A stretch of 64,000 nucleotides of DNA. Source: CAXXOK01 sp964584315. Lineage in GTDB: Bacteria > Bacillota > Clostridia > Christensenellales > Aristaeellaceae. The notes beneath the pieces were generated by a model that saw only the letters and a list, made by a program, of their open reading frames with translations, was not told the origin of the DNA and did not search any database. The number at the start of each line of letters is the position of its first letter. The stretch's first letter is position 1. The stretch lies in NCBI GenBank assembly GCA_964584315.1, contig CAZOZO010000010.1, positions 15,530 through 79,529 on the forward strand, given 5' to 3'. Made by a program: the position numbers and the translations under genes. Of the stretch, positions 32,400-42,031 are shown piece by piece.

Positions 32400-34901
32400 T
32401 CAGGCATTCTCCTCCGGCTCGTCCGGCATGTCCCCGTTGCCCGGCGCGCACATCGGGCAGGGCAAAAGCCCCGTGACCACATCGTCCAGTATCGCCATCA
32501 CGCACGCCATGCCCTTGTCCTGCTTGCCTTGCAGCGCGACCTCCGAGGGGTTCAGGCTGCTCGGCGGCGATTTTTTCTGCGTGAGCACCACTGAGCTGCT
32601 CGCCTCATCCACCAGCAGCGCGCTGGCAACCGACGTGCCGTTGGAGCCGCTCTTATTGAAGTAGAAAGCCTTCACGCCCTTACCGGCACGCGCTTGCGGC
32701 TCAAAATCCATGAACAGCACGCGCTTGGCGAAGCCACGCTCGCTCACCAGCAGCACTTGGTCGCCCGCCTGCGGCTGCTCCGCAAACAGGACGGCGTCGC
32801 CCTCGTCCAGCGCCATGCCGCGCACGCCGCCGGTGGCACGGCCCATGGCGGGCAACTCGTCGGTGTGGCAGCGCAGGCTCATGCCCGCGCGGGAAATTAG
32901 CAGCAGGTCAAGGCTGGTGTCCAGCGGCAGCACGCAAAGCAGGCTGTCGCCGTCGCGCAGGTTGAGGGCTGCAAACTTCTGGCGACGCACGTCGTACTCC
33001 GCGGCGGCGGTGCGCTTGAGCTGCCCGCCGCGGGTCACGAACAGCAGATCCGGCATGGCGGCCAGCTCCTCGGGCGTTACGCAGAGCATCTGCACGGGCA
33101 CCTCGCCCGCCTCGATGCCCGCGATCACCCCGCTCAGCAGCGAGCCGCGCTGCGCGGGCTTATTGGCTTCGGCCAACGCACCCACGGAAAGCGTGTAGCA
33201 GTTGCCGATGTTGGTAAACAGGTACAGCGTACGGTCGGTATCCGTCTCAAAACGCCAAAGCGGCATATCGTCCAAATTGCCGTTTTCCAGGCTCACGGGC
33301 GGCAGCTTCTGGTAGAAGCGGGGGTACATGCGGCGCAGGTAGCCCGCGCGCGTATACGTGACGGTCGCCAGCTCCGCCACGTGTTCCTCCTCCACGGAGG
33401 CGGCCTCCACCACGCGGCTGGGGTGCTCCAACGTGGTGCGTCGGTCGTCACCGTATTTCTGGGCCACCTCGCGCAGCTCGTCCTTGATCACTTTCATGAG
33501 CTTCTTTTCGTCCGCGAGGATGGCGGTCAGCTTCTCGATCAGCCTGAGCACCTCCGCATACTCGCGGCGCAGGGCTTCGATCTCCAGCCCGGTCAGGCGT
33601 TGCAGCCGCAGATCGAGGATGGCCTGCGCCTGCACGTCGTCCATGGCGAAGCGGTCGATCAGCCCCTGCTTGGCCTCCTTGGGCGTTTTACTGGCGCGGA
33701 TCAGGGCGATCACCTCGTCGAGGTTATCCACCGCGATCATCAGCGCCTCCAAGATATGCGCGCGGGCTTTCGCCTTGTCCAGCTCGTACTGGGTGCGGGC
33801 GGTCACCACATTTTTCTGGTGCTTGATGTAGTAGCGCAGCACGCGGCGCAGGCTCATCAGGCGCGGCTTGCCATCCGCGATGGCCACCATGTTCACGCCA
33901 AAGGTTACCTGCAGGTCGCTGTACTTGAACAGGTAGGCGAGCACCTTGTCCGCATCGGCTTCCTTTTTCAGCTCCACCACGGCGCGCATGCCCGTGCGGT
34001 CACTCTCGTCGCGGATGTCGTAAATGCCGCCCAGCGCGGCCTTTTTTTCCTCGCTGAGCTTTAAGATCTTCTCCAGCATCGCAGCCTTGTTCACCTGGTA
34101 GGGCACTTCGGTGATCACGATCAGCCTGCGGCCCGCCGCGCCCTCCTCGATGTGGGTGCGGGCGCGCAGGGTCAGCTTGCCGCGGCCGTTGACATAGGCA
34201 TTCTTGAGCTCGTCCGTGTCCAGCAGCACTCCGCCGGTGGGAAAGTCCGGCGCAGGCATGATGCGCATCAGCTCTTCCACGGTGATATCGGGGTTGTCGA
34301 TCTGCGCGACCACGGCGTTTACGCATTCCCTCAGGTTATGCGGGGGGATGTTGGTGGCCAGCCCGATGGCGATGCCGCTGGCCCCGTTCACAAGCAGGTT
34401 GGGGAAGCGGGCCGGCAGCATGTCCGGCTCTTTCAAGGTATCGTCGAAGTTCAGGCGGAAGGGCACGGTATCCTTGTCGATATCGCGCAGCATCTGCATG
34501 GCCAACGGGGTCATGCGCGCCTCCGTGTAACGCATGGCGGCGGCGCTGTCGCCGTCGATGGAGCCGAAGTTGCCGTGCCCGTCCACCAGCTGCCCGCGCA
34601 GGGAAAAATCCTGCGCCATGCGCACCAGCGCGTCGTACACGCTGCTGTCGCCGTGGGGGTGGTATTTACCCAGACAGTCGCCCACGATGCGGGCGCACTT
34701 GCGGTGCGGGTTTTCGGGCAGCAGGTTTAACTCCATCATGGTGTAGAGGATGCGCCGCTGCACGGGCTTGAGGCCGTCCTCCACGCGGGGGATGGCGCGC
34801 TCCATGATGATATGCTCCGCATAGGGGATCATGCTGTTGTGCATGACCTCCTCCATGGACATCTGCACGATGCCCGGGTTGAACGTTTGCTGGTCAGGCA
34901 C
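32400..34901 (-). CDS. parC: Type IIA DNA topoisomerase subunit A (ParC, topoisomerase IV type)
   Basis: 833 residues. The breakage-reunion domain has RAIPRVEDGLKPVQRRIL, the quinolone-determining region HPHGDSSVYDALVRMAQ (S86 and D90 are the resistance positions, both in the sensitive state) and the active Tyr125 in AMRYTEARM. A C-terminal DNA-wrapping propeller follows from about residue 520. I see no GyrA box (QRRGG.G), and gyrase genes usually sit near dnaA, so topoisomerase IV is favoured over gyrase. It overlaps parE by 8 nt. The tail ends in an acidic, cysteine-bearing stretch (CPMCAPGNGDMPDEPEE) whose role is unknown. It decatenates daughter chromosomes together with ParE. Confidence 0.88.
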   Translation of the reverse strand: MPDQQTFNPGIVQMSMEEVMHNSMIPYAEHIIMERAIPRVEDGLKPVQRRILYTMMELNLLPENPHRKCARIVGDCLGKYHPHGDSSVYDALVRMAQDFSLRGQLVDGHGNFGSIDGDSAAAMRYTEARMTPLAMQMLRDIDKDTVPFRLNFDDTLKEPDMLPARFPNLLVNGASGIAIGLATNIPPHNLRECVNAVVAQIDNPDITVEELMRIMPAPDFPTGGVLLDTDELKNAYVNGRGKLTLRARTHIEEGAAGRRLIVITEVPYQVNKAAMLEKILKLSEEKKAALGGIYDIRDESDRTGMRAVVELKKEADADKVLAYLFKYSDLQVTFGVNMVAIADGKPRLMSLRRVLRYYIKHQKNVVTARTQYELDKAKARAHILEALMIAVDNLDEVIALIRASKTPKEAKQGLIDRFAMDDVQAQAILDLRLQRLTGLEIEALRREYAEVLRLIEKLTAILADEKKLMKVIKDELREVAQKYGDDRRTTLEHPSRVVEAASVEEEHVAELATVTYTRAGYLRRMYPRFYQKLPPVSLENGNLDDMPLWRFETDTDRTLYLFTNIGNCYTLSVGALAEANKPAQRGSLLSGVIAGIEAGEVPVQMLCVTPEELAAMPDLLFVTRGGQLKRTAAAEYDVRRQKFAALNLRDGDSLLCVLPLDTSLDLLLISRAGMSLRCHTDELPAMGRATGGVRGMALDEGDAVLFAEQPQAGDQVLLVSERGFAKRVLFMDFEPQARAGKGVKAFYFNKSGSNGTSVASALLVDEASSSVVLTQKKSPPSSLNPSEVALQGKQDKGMACVMAILDDVVTGLLPCPMCAPGNGDMPDEPEENA

Positions 34902-36957
34902 GGTCGTCCCTCGCTTTCAGGGTGTCGCTGAGCTCGGTAAAGCTGTCCTGACGGCTGAAATTGGCATACTGGCTGATGTACTCGCGACGCGGCTCCACCT
35001 TGTCGCCCATCAGCACGGTCACGCGCCGCTCCACTTGTGCCGCGTCCTCGATGGTCACTTGCAGCAGCTTGCGCGAGGCGGGGTCCATGGTGGTGGACCA
35101 CAGCTGCTCCGGGTTCATCTCGCCTAAGCCTTTGTAACGTTGGATAGTGTAGTTCTTCGCGCCTTTGGTGAGCGTTTTCAGCTCGTTGTCGTCGTAGGCG
35201 TATTCCACGCGGCTGCCGCGCGCCACGCGGTAGAGCGGGGGCATGCCGATGTAGACGTGCCCCTCGGTGATCAGCTCGCGCATGTAGCGGTAGAAGAACG
35301 TGAGCAAAATGGCGCGGATGTGCGCGCCGTCCTGATCCGCGTCGCTGAGGATAATCACCTTGTGGTACTTGAGCCCGCGCAGGCTGAAGCTCTCGTCGAT
35401 GTTCGTGCCCAGCGCGGTGATCACGCTGCGGAACTCCTCATTGCTGAGCACCTGATCCAGCCGCTTCTTCTCCGCGTTCAGGGGCTTGCCGCGCAGCGGC
35501 AGGATGGCCTGAAAGCGCCTGTCACGGCCCTGCTTGGCGCTGCCGCCCGCGCTGTCGCCCTCGACGATGAACAGCTCGTTCATCTCCGGCTTGCGGCCCG
35601 TGCAGCTGGAAAGTTTGCCCACCAGCGGCGCGGCCTCCAGCGCGCTCTTGGTGCGCGCCACGTCGCGCGCCTTGCGGGCGGCTTCGCGCACATGGGCGGC
35701 GCGCACGGCCCGCTCCACCAGTTGCTGGGCCAGGTCGGCATGCTTTAAATCGTCCAAATAGGCATTCAGCTGCTGGGTCAAAATGGCCTCGACCACGGGA
35801 CGCACCTCGGTGTTGCCCAGCTTGCCCTTGGTTTGCCCTTCAAACTGCGGGTTCTTGACCATGGCGAGCATCACGGCGGTCATGCCCTCGCGGAAGTCGT
35901 CGCCGGAAAGGTTCGCATCCTTGTCCTTCAGCGCGCCCAGACGGCGGGCGCAGTCGTTCATCACCTTGGTATAAGCTGCGCGAAAGCCCGTCTCGTGGCT
36001 GCCGCCCTCGCCGGTCGGGATGTTGTTCACATAGCTGAACACATTCTCGGTATAGCTGTCGGTATACTGGATGGCAACGCGGAAGATCACGTCGTCCTTT
36101 GTACCCTCCAGATAGATGGGTTCGTCAAACAGCGCGGTCTTGTCCGCGTTCAAATACTTGACGTAGTCCACGATGCCCCCGTCAAAGCGGAAGGTCTGCG
36201 TGCCCGCGTGGGTCTCAGCGGGCTCCTGCGCGCTTGCTTCGGTCTGGGTCTCCTCGCCCTCGTCCAGCTCGTCGGCGGCGTCCGCGACGGCGTTCACCGG
36301 GGCGGAGACGCGCTCGTCCACAAAGGTGATGGAGAGACCGCGGTTCAGGTACGCCAGCTCGCGCAGGCGGCGGGCGACGGCTTCGCCGTTGAACACGGTG
36401 GTCTCAAACACGCGCTCGTCCGGCATGAAGCGCACGAGCGTGCCGCGCAGCCGTGTGTTGCCCACGGCCTTGAGCGGCGCGGCGGGGCGGCCCGCCACGA
36501 TCTTTTTGAGCAGCGGGTCATACGTGCTCTCAAAGCGCATGCGGTAGTGGCGAAAATCGCGGTACACATCCACCGTGAGCCAGCTGGAAAGAGCATTCAC
36601 CACACTGGCGCCCACGCCGTGCAGGCCGCCGGAATAGCTGTAATTATCGCTGTTGAACTTGCCGCCCGCGTGCAGCCGCGTGTAGATGACCTCCACGCCG
36701 CTCACCTGCAAGGTCGGGTGCATATCCACCGGCACGCCGCGGCCGTCGTCAAATACGCTGGCGCTTCCGTCGGCGTGCAGCGTCACTTCGATATGATGGG
36801 CATAGCCCGCCATGGCCTCGTCCACTGCGTTATCGACGATCTCCCACAGCATATGGTGCAGCCCGCGCGAGCCGGTCGAGCCGATGTACATGCCCGGGCG
36901 CATGCGCACCGCATCCAGCCCTTCGAGCACCTGTATATTTTCCGCCCCGTAGGCCAT
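34894..36957 (-). CDS. parE: Type IIA DNA topoisomerase subunit B (ParE, topoisomerase IV type)
   Basis: 687 residues. The GHKL ATPase domain has IQVLEGLDAVRMRPGMYIGS, EIVDNAVDEAMAG, DDGRGVPVDMH and GGLHGVGASVVNALS. The TOPRIM domain has EGDSAGGSAKQGRDRRFQA and DADQDGAHIRA. A C-terminal QRYKGLGEMNPEQLW follows. A segment near residues 215-240 (DAADELDEGEETQTEASAQE) is an acidic insertion not usual in this region. The start at 36957 is chosen because the family begins MAYGAENIQVLEGL and GAGAGGAG precedes it. It is the first gene of the parE-parC pair. Confidence 0.9.
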   Translation of the reverse strand: MAYGAENIQVLEGLDAVRMRPGMYIGSTGSRGLHHMLWEIVDNAVDEAMAGYAHHIEVTLHADGSASVFDDGRGVPVDMHPTLQVSGVEVIYTRLHAGGKFNSDNYSYSGGLHGVGASVVNALSSWLTVDVYRDFRHYRMRFESTYDPLLKKIVAGRPAAPLKAVGNTRLRGTLVRFMPDERVFETTVFNGEAVARRLRELAYLNRGLSITFVDERVSAPVNAVADAADELDEGEETQTEASAQEPAETHAGTQTFRFDGGIVDYVKYLNADKTALFDEPIYLEGTKDDVIFRVAIQYTDSYTENVFSYVNNIPTGEGGSHETGFRAAYTKVMNDCARRLGALKDKDANLSGDDFREGMTAVMLAMVKNPQFEGQTKGKLGNTEVRPVVEAILTQQLNAYLDDLKHADLAQQLVERAVRAAHVREAARKARDVARTKSALEAAPLVGKLSSCTGRKPEMNELFIVEGDSAGGSAKQGRDRRFQAILPLRGKPLNAEKKRLDQVLSNEEFRSVITALGTNIDESFSLRGLKYHKVIILSDADQDGAHIRAILLTFFYRYMRELITEGHVYIGMPPLYRVARGSRVEYAYDDNELKTLTKGAKNYTIQRYKGLGEMNPEQLWSTTMDPASRKLLQVTIEDAAQVERRVTVLMGDKVEPRREYISQYANFSRQDSFTELSDTLKARDDRA

Positions 36958-36995
36958 TGTAACGCTCCTCTCAGGGATCATGATCCAACTAAGGC

Positions 36996-37025
36996 AGTAT
37001 AGCACACTTTTTTGGCGGGAAACAA
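36996..37025 (-). promoter_or_regulatory. Promoter of parE-parC
   Basis: Minus strand: TTGTTT, 18 bp, TATACT. Confidence 0.6.
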
Positions 37026-37074
37026 GGGGTCGCGCACAGATAGGGGAACAAATGTTTTGTTTTCCATCGCGCAC

Positions 37075-37103
37075 TTGCCGCCCATGGCCCATCATGGTAT
37101 ACT
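37075..37103 (+). promoter_or_regulatory. Promoter of the membrane protein pair
   Basis: TTGCCG (37075-37080), 17 bp, TATACT (37098-37103), about 50 nt before the start codon. Confidence 0.7.
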
Positions 37104-37160
37104 GTACCAGTTCGTGCCCAAGGCGCGCCCGTCGCGCGCAACCAAAGAAGGGGTCAAAGT

Positions 37161-38714
37161 ATGGACGATATGGCGCTGGGCGGGCAGCCCAAAGGGCTCG
37201 CGCGCACCTATGCGGCGTGGGCTTTGCTGGTGGCTTCGCCGTTCCTGTTGCTGCTTTGTATTTCGCTGGCCATCGGCAAAAACGCGCTCACCGGCCTGCC
37301 CGTCTGGACGGACGAGCTGGACTACTGGCGTGCCGTGTACTCGTGGCTGCACGTTGGGCCCGCGGCGGGCTATTCCGGCATCGCGGAGCTGCACGCGCCG
37401 CTGGGCACGCTCAGCGTGCACGGGCTCTCGCCCGTGCTGCTGTACGCTTTGCCCGCGGCGGTGCTGGGCTGGTCGTACAGCAGCATCACGCTGATCAATG
37501 CGCTGTGGGTATCGGCGGGCGCGCTTGCGTTCTGCCTGCTGGCAAAGCCCCGCGCAGGCACGGCGCTGGCCGTGGGCGCGATGTTTGCGCTCTATGCCCC
37601 CGTGGTGCTCTACGCCGCCACCTCCATGACCGAGCTGGCCAACTACGGGCTGCTGCTGTTTTACATGGCCTTTGTCGGCTGGCTCTTGCGGGCGCGGGGG
37701 CAGGCGGGCACGGCTGGCCGGAAGCCGCGTGCCGCGGCCGGTTGGCCCGCGCTGCTGTTTGGCTCGCTTACGACGCTGCTGCTGTGCGCCTACCGCATCA
37801 CCTACATCGGCCTGTGGATCCCGCTGCTGCTTGTGGCGTGCGATTTTCGCTGGTCGGGCCGCATGGCTTTATACGGCGTGCTGGCGCTGCTGCTGTCCGC
37901 GGGCGCGTATGTGCTGATGGCCCTGTACACCAGCCCGTTTGCATCCGGCTTCCTCTACAACTTCCTGCGCACCGGCTCGTTCGGCCTGTCCAAGCGCATG
38001 TTCCTCAGCCACGCCAAGGCTAACCTGCTGGACTACTTCGTGCGTGCGCCCGGCAATGAGATGGAGCGCCTGCAACGCGTTTTGTACTGCACGGTGGCGG
38101 GCCTTTCGCTGCTTGGCTCCCTGCTGCGCGTTCGGCGGGAGGGCGGACGGTTGCGCCTTCGCTTTGGGTTCAGCGGCTTCTCGCTGCTGGTGTTTTTGAC
38201 GCTGTTCATCCCGTTTGCGATCATCATCTGCTTTTACGAGACCAATGACTGGAGCGACTACCGCACGCTGGCTCCATTCCTGTGGCTGGCAGCGGCTGCA
38301 TATGCCCTGCGCGGGCGGCGCTTCGTGCCCGCCGTGTTCCTCGCGGGCAGCGCAGCCATCCTCGCGGTGCTGCTCACGCTGCCGTCCGTAGGGATGTACG
38401 CCGACACGGCGCGCTTTGCGCCCCCTGCCCTCACGGCCGAGGGCAAGGCGCTTTGCGAGGCCGTGCCCTACGACCCCGCGGCGACAGACCCCTACGAAAA
38501 CGCCGTGCGCACCGACCTGTTCACGCTGGAGACGGTCTCTGCGCTTGACCCTGGGCTGGGCCTGCAAACGGGCTGGTTCACGCCCGATACGGTGGGCAAG
38601 AGCCGCTGGCTGCTGACCGATTTTCTCAAAGCCCCGCTGGAGGGCTATGAACTGGTGTTCAAAAACAGCGCCGGCAGCGTTTACAGGCTGCTGGACGCCG
38701 CCGGAAGGGAATGA
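37161..38714 (+). CDS. Polytopic membrane protein, GT-C glycosyltransferase-like
   Basis: 517 residues with about 11-12 hydrophobic helices, starting with ALLVASPFLLLLCISLAIG. Directly after helix 1 comes WTDELDYWR, an acidic pair in the first outer loop, which is where GT-C lipid-linked sugar transferases keep their catalytic Asp/Glu. The C-terminal 100 residues (after GMYADTARFAPPALTAEGKAL) are soluble and end near SVYRLLDAAG. The function is not recognised: a GT-C fold transferring sugars to wall or lipid is an inference from topology and the DE motif only. Its stop codon overlaps the next gene (ATGA), and the two appear to be a pair. Confidence 0.6.
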   Translation: MDDMALGGQPKGLARTYAAWALLVASPFLLLLCISLAIGKNALTGLPVWTDELDYWRAVYSWLHVGPAAGYSGIAELHAPLGTLSVHGLSPVLLYALPAAVLGWSYSSITLINALWVSAGALAFCLLAKPRAGTALAVGAMFALYAPVVLYAATSMTELANYGLLLFYMAFVGWLLRARGQAGTAGRKPRAAAGWPALLFGSLTTLLLCAYRITYIGLWIPLLLVACDFRWSGRMALYGVLALLLSAGAYVLMALYTSPFASGFLYNFLRTGSFGLSKRMFLSHAKANLLDYFVRAPGNEMERLQRVLYCTVAGLSLLGSLLRVRREGGRLRLRFGFSGFSLLVFLTLFIPFAIIICFYETNDWSDYRTLAPFLWLAAAAYALRGRRFVPAVFLAGSAAILAVLLTLPSVGMYADTARFAPPALTAEGKALCEAVPYDPAATDPYENAVRTDLFTLETVSALDPGLGLQTGWFTPDTVGKSRWLLTDFLKAPLEGYELVFKNSAGSVYRLLDAAGRE

Positions 38715-39958
38715 CGGGCACCGCTATGACAAAACGCAAGGATATAACGATCTGGCTGGCAACGGCGCTCGCCTTTGCGCTGGGCTATGCCGTGTTCTAC
38801 GCCCTTGCGCTGCGTGACGGCAGCGACATCAGCATCCACGCCACATGGGCTGGCGAGGGCAGCTTCGTCAACCTCAAGACGTTCTTCTACCACGGCGCGC
38901 ACCCGCTGTGGCATGTGCTGGTGGCGTTGGTGCTTCGCACGGGCCTGCCGCTGGCCGCGAGCGCCGCGCTGGTGACAGCCCTTTGCAAGGCCGCCGAGGT
39001 GTGGCTTTTGATCGCGCTGGCCGCGCGGTTCGTGGGCAAGCGCGGCATCGTCGCCACATTATGCGGTTTTGCGGCCTCGCTGGTGTCCGCGGTGTGGACG
39101 CCCGTGTTCAACCCGAGCGTATACCTTGGCGTGGGCTCGCCCAACCCGTGGCACAGCCCAACGCAGTTGATCGCAATGGCGTTCATGCTGCTGATCGTGC
39201 CTTACACCGCCGACATGGTGGATGGTTTCCAGCGCCGCCTGCCGCAGGAGGGCGCCCGCGCCAACGTGCCGTGGCGCGAAGTGTGGACGCTGGCCGCGCT
39301 GCTGTTTGTGAGCCTCGCGGCCAAACCCACGCTCCTGCAGGCGTTCATGCCCGCAGCGTGTCTGTACTTTGGCGTCATGTGGCTGCAAAAGCCCCGGAAC
39401 ACGCCGTTCTTCCTGCGCATGTTGGCCGCCGCCGCGCCCGCGATATTGCTGATGGTGCTGCAATACATGTTCTACTTTGGCATCATCGTGCCCTCGCAGG
39501 GGGATATGATCCTTGAGGTCACGTGGCCCAAGGCGGGCGAGGTGGCCGTGAGCGTGCTGCTCACAAGGCTTTTCCCGCTGTTCGTGCTGCTCACCTGCGT
39601 GGATCGCGATACGTTCAAAACCCCGTTGATGCGCCTGACCCTGCTCATGGACGCGATCGCCATCCTCGAAATGCTGCTGCTATCCGAGAATGGGCGGCGC
39701 GCCAGCGACGGCAACTTCGGCTGGGCCATGATGGGTTCCGCGTTGATGCTGTGGGCGGTCACGCTGCCCGTGTATGTGCGCGGCCTCAGCCGTTGGCTGC
39801 GGCGGCGCAGGGCTGCTGCGGAAGGCAAGCCCTACCTGTCCAACCACCCGAAGCTGGAGCCCTACAAGTGGGCGACGGGCATGCTGCTGCTGCTGTGCCA
39901 CCTGGCCAGCGGCGTGTATTACGTCGTGTATCTGCTGACCGCCGCGACCCGGCTGTAA
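38711..39958 (+). CDS. Polytopic membrane protein, unknown, partner of the preceding gene
   Basis: 415 residues with about 9-10 predicted helices. The start is the ATG overlapping the upstream stop; an alternative ATG five codons later (38726) is equally possible. After helix 1 the loop holds RDGSDISIHATWAGEG and FFYHGAHPLWH, and further in NPSVYLGVGSPNPWHSPT, patterns seen in polytopic glycan-assembly proteins, but I do not recognise a family. It ends in a short hydrophobic helix (LLLLCHLASGVYYVVYLL). It shares a promoter with the GT-C-like gene and ends at a strong bidirectional terminator. Confidence 0.6.
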   Translation: MTGTAMTKRKDITIWLATALAFALGYAVFYALALRDGSDISIHATWAGEGSFVNLKTFFYHGAHPLWHVLVALVLRTGLPLAASAALVTALCKAAEVWLLIALAARFVGKRGIVATLCGFAASLVSAVWTPVFNPSVYLGVGSPNPWHSPTQLIAMAFMLLIVPYTADMVDGFQRRLPQEGARANVPWREVWTLAALLFVSLAAKPTLLQAFMPAACLYFGVMWLQKPRNTPFFLRMLAAAAPAILLMVLQYMFYFGIIVPSQGDMILEVTWPKAGEVAVSVLLTRLFPLFVLLTCVDRDTFKTPLMRLTLLMDAIAILEMLLLSENGRRASDGNFGWAMMGSALMLWAVTLPVYVRGLSRWLRRRRAAAEGKPYLSNHPKLEPYKWATGMLLLLCHLASGVYYVVYLLTAATRL

Positions 39959-39987
39959 GGCGCGCAGCACGCCGTACCCATGAACAG

Positions 39988-40033
39988 AAAAAACGCCATG
40001 GCACGGACAAATGTCCGCGCCATGGCGTTTTTT
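39988..40033. terminator. Bidirectional terminator between convergent operons
   Basis: AAAAAACGCCATGGC.CGGAC / GTCCG.GCCATGGCGTTTTTT with a short AAAT loop. The A run and T run make it effective on both strands. Confidence 0.95.
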
Positions 40034-40054
40034 CTGGTCTTTTGGAGCCTGCGC

Positions 40055-42031
40055 TCAGTTGAACTTGACCATGCGGTAGTAGGCGCTGGCCGTTTTGCTG
40101 TAGAACAGGCCGTAGAGCGCGGCCACACCCAGCGCGGCCAGAAAGGTGTTCAGCGCGATGTAGGGCACGTCCAGCAGGCCGAAGAGCTGCAGCATCAGCA
40201 CCATCATGTGCAGCGAGCCAGCCACGTGGCAGACCGCCACCAGCAGCGGCAGGAAAAACACCGTCAGGATCTGCCGCCGAACGGTGCCGCGCACCTCATC
40301 CGCGCCCATGCCCACCTGCTGCATGATAATGAAGCGGTCGTGATCCTGATACCCTTCGCTGATCTGCTTGAAGTAGATGATCAGCGCCGTGCCCATCAGG
40401 AAGATGGAGCCCAGGAAAATGCCCACGAACAGGAAGCCGCCGTGCAGCGCGTACCACTCCTCGCGCAGCGAGGCCTTGACGCGCAGGGCGCTGTCCTTCC
40501 AATCCGCCTGCTCCCGCACGGCCTGGTAATAGGCGGCCAGCGCGCTCTCGCTGCCGGATACGTTCCACTGCAGGGTAAACACGGGGCGCAGCCCTTCGTC
40601 CGTCTCGCCCGCCGCAGCCAGTATGGCCTGCGCGGCGGCATCATCCGGCACGATATAGTAGCTCTTGTTGATGGCCGTGTTGCGGCTCACGCAAGGCGTC
40701 ACGGGCAGCGCACCCAGCCTGCGCACACGGTATATTTTACCGCCCGCATCCAGCGTTGCGGGCACGGTATCCGCCACGGTGCTGACGGCCACCTCGTCCG
40801 GCGCGAGGCCCAGCGGCGCGCCCGCAAGCCGCGCGTACATCGTGTCCGTCATCGCCAGCACATCATTTAGCTTGCCGTATTCGTTGATGTTCTCATACTT
40901 GAACTCGTCCGGCGGCACGATGGTACCGCCCTCCAGCGCGAACACCGTTTCATAGGCGGTGAACAGGTAGCGATCCACGATGGTCACGCCGGCTTTGGTC
41001 GCGAGGGCATCGTTCTCGGTCGCGGCCTGCGCTTGCGCCGCCGCGCTTTGCATGGTCACCTGCACGTCGCTGGGGTACATGGTGGTCAGCATCCGCTCGC
41101 TGCCGTTGTACATCGCCACCGTGGTACCGATGGTGACCATCGCCATCGTGCACAGGATGGCGATGCTCGCCAGCCCCGCGGCATTCTGTTTCATGCGGTA
41201 CAGCATGCCGGACACAGTCACGAAGTGGCGGGGCTTATAGAAGAAGCGCTTGTTTCGCTTCATCAGCTTGAGCAATGCGATGCTGCCGCTGAGGAAGGTA
41301 AGGTACGTGCCCAGGATGACCAGCACCACCGCCACGAAGAACAGCGCGATGGCCGCCATGGGGTTCTGCACCGACTGGGCGATGTAGTAGCCCGCGCCCA
41401 AAAACAGCACGCCGATGACCGCCAGCGCCCAACGGGCCTTGGGCTCACGCTCGCCGGTCTGTCCGCCGCGCAGCAGCTCGATGGGGCTGACCGAGCGCAC
41501 CTGAAAGCCGTTCACCAGCATGAGCAGCAGATAGAGCACCGCAAAGAGCACCGTGACGATGCCCATGGCGGGATAGCTTACAGCGCCCACGATGGGCACC
41601 TCGATGCGGATGGCCAGCCGGATCAGCAGGAACAGGAGGCGCGTGAGCAGCACACCCAGCAGCAGCCCCAGCGCCATGGACAGAACCCATGTCACGCTCA
41701 GCTCATGGCGCAGCACGCGTGCTATGTGGCGCTTCTCCATGCCCAGGATGCTGTACAGGCCCATCTCCTTCTTGCGCCGCTTGATGAGGAAGCCGTTGGC
41801 GTAGAACAGGAAGATGGCCGTGAACAACCCAACCACGATCGCCCCGAACGTCAGGATGACCATGAACTGCATGCCGCCGTGCACCTTGGAAAGGCCGGGG
41901 TTTAAGGTGATCATCAGAAAGCTGTACATCGCAAACGTCAAAAGCGTGCTGGCCATCAGGAAGGGCAGATAGGTCTGCCGGTTTTTCCACAGGTTGCCCA
42001 ATGCGAGGCGGAAGTAGAGCAGCTTAGTCAC
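40055..42031 (-). CDS. BceB-like ABC permease (FtsX domains, large extracellular loop)
   Basis: 658 residues from a GTG at 42031 that overlaps the ATPase stop; a second GTG 9 nt upstream is possible. Ten helices in a BceB layout: a first helix after GNLWKNRQTYLPF, an FtsX domain around residues 50-300, a large outer domain of about 200 residues (about 310-510), then the last helices. IKRRKKEMGLYSILGMEKRHI and SPIELLRGG are FtsX-permease hallmarks. In the Bce family the outer domain binds lipid-II-cycle antibiotics such as bacitracin or lantibiotics, and the permease also activates the paired histidine kinase. All four parts of such a module lie here in one run. Confidence 0.92.
   Translation of the reverse strand: MTKLLYFRLALGNLWKNRQTYLPFLMASTLLTFAMYSFLMITLNPGLSKVHGGMQFMVILTFGAIVVGLFTAIFLFYANGFLIKRRKKEMGLYSILGMEKRHIARVLRHELSVTWVLSMALGLLLGVLLTRLLFLLIRLAIRIEVPIVGAVSYPAMGIVTVLFAVLYLLLMLVNGFQVRSVSPIELLRGGQTGEREPKARWALAVIGVLFLGAGYYIAQSVQNPMAAIALFFVAVVLVILGTYLTFLSGSIALLKLMKRNKRFFYKPRHFVTVSGMLYRMKQNAAGLASIAILCTMAMVTIGTTVAMYNGSERMLTTMYPSDVQVTMQSAAAQAQAATENDALATKAGVTIVDRYLFTAYETVFALEGGTIVPPDEFKYENINEYGKLNDVLAMTDTMYARLAGAPLGLAPDEVAVSTVADTVPATLDAGGKIYRVRRLGALPVTPCVSRNTAINKSYYIVPDDAAAQAILAAAGETDEGLRPVFTLQWNVSGSESALAAYYQAVREQADWKDSALRVKASLREEWYALHGGFLFVGIFLGSIFLMGTALIIYFKQISEGYQDHDRFIIMQQVGMGADEVRGTVRRQILTVFFLPLLVAVCHVAGSLHMMVLMLQLFGLLDVPYIALNTFLAALGVAALYGLFYSKTASAYYRMVKFN

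Noticed and set aside
32400..36957. Calling the topoisomerase pair gyrB-gyrA
   Set aside because: No GyrA box is visible and no dnaA/recF neighbours exist; topoisomerase IV is favoured, although sequence alone leaves some doubt.
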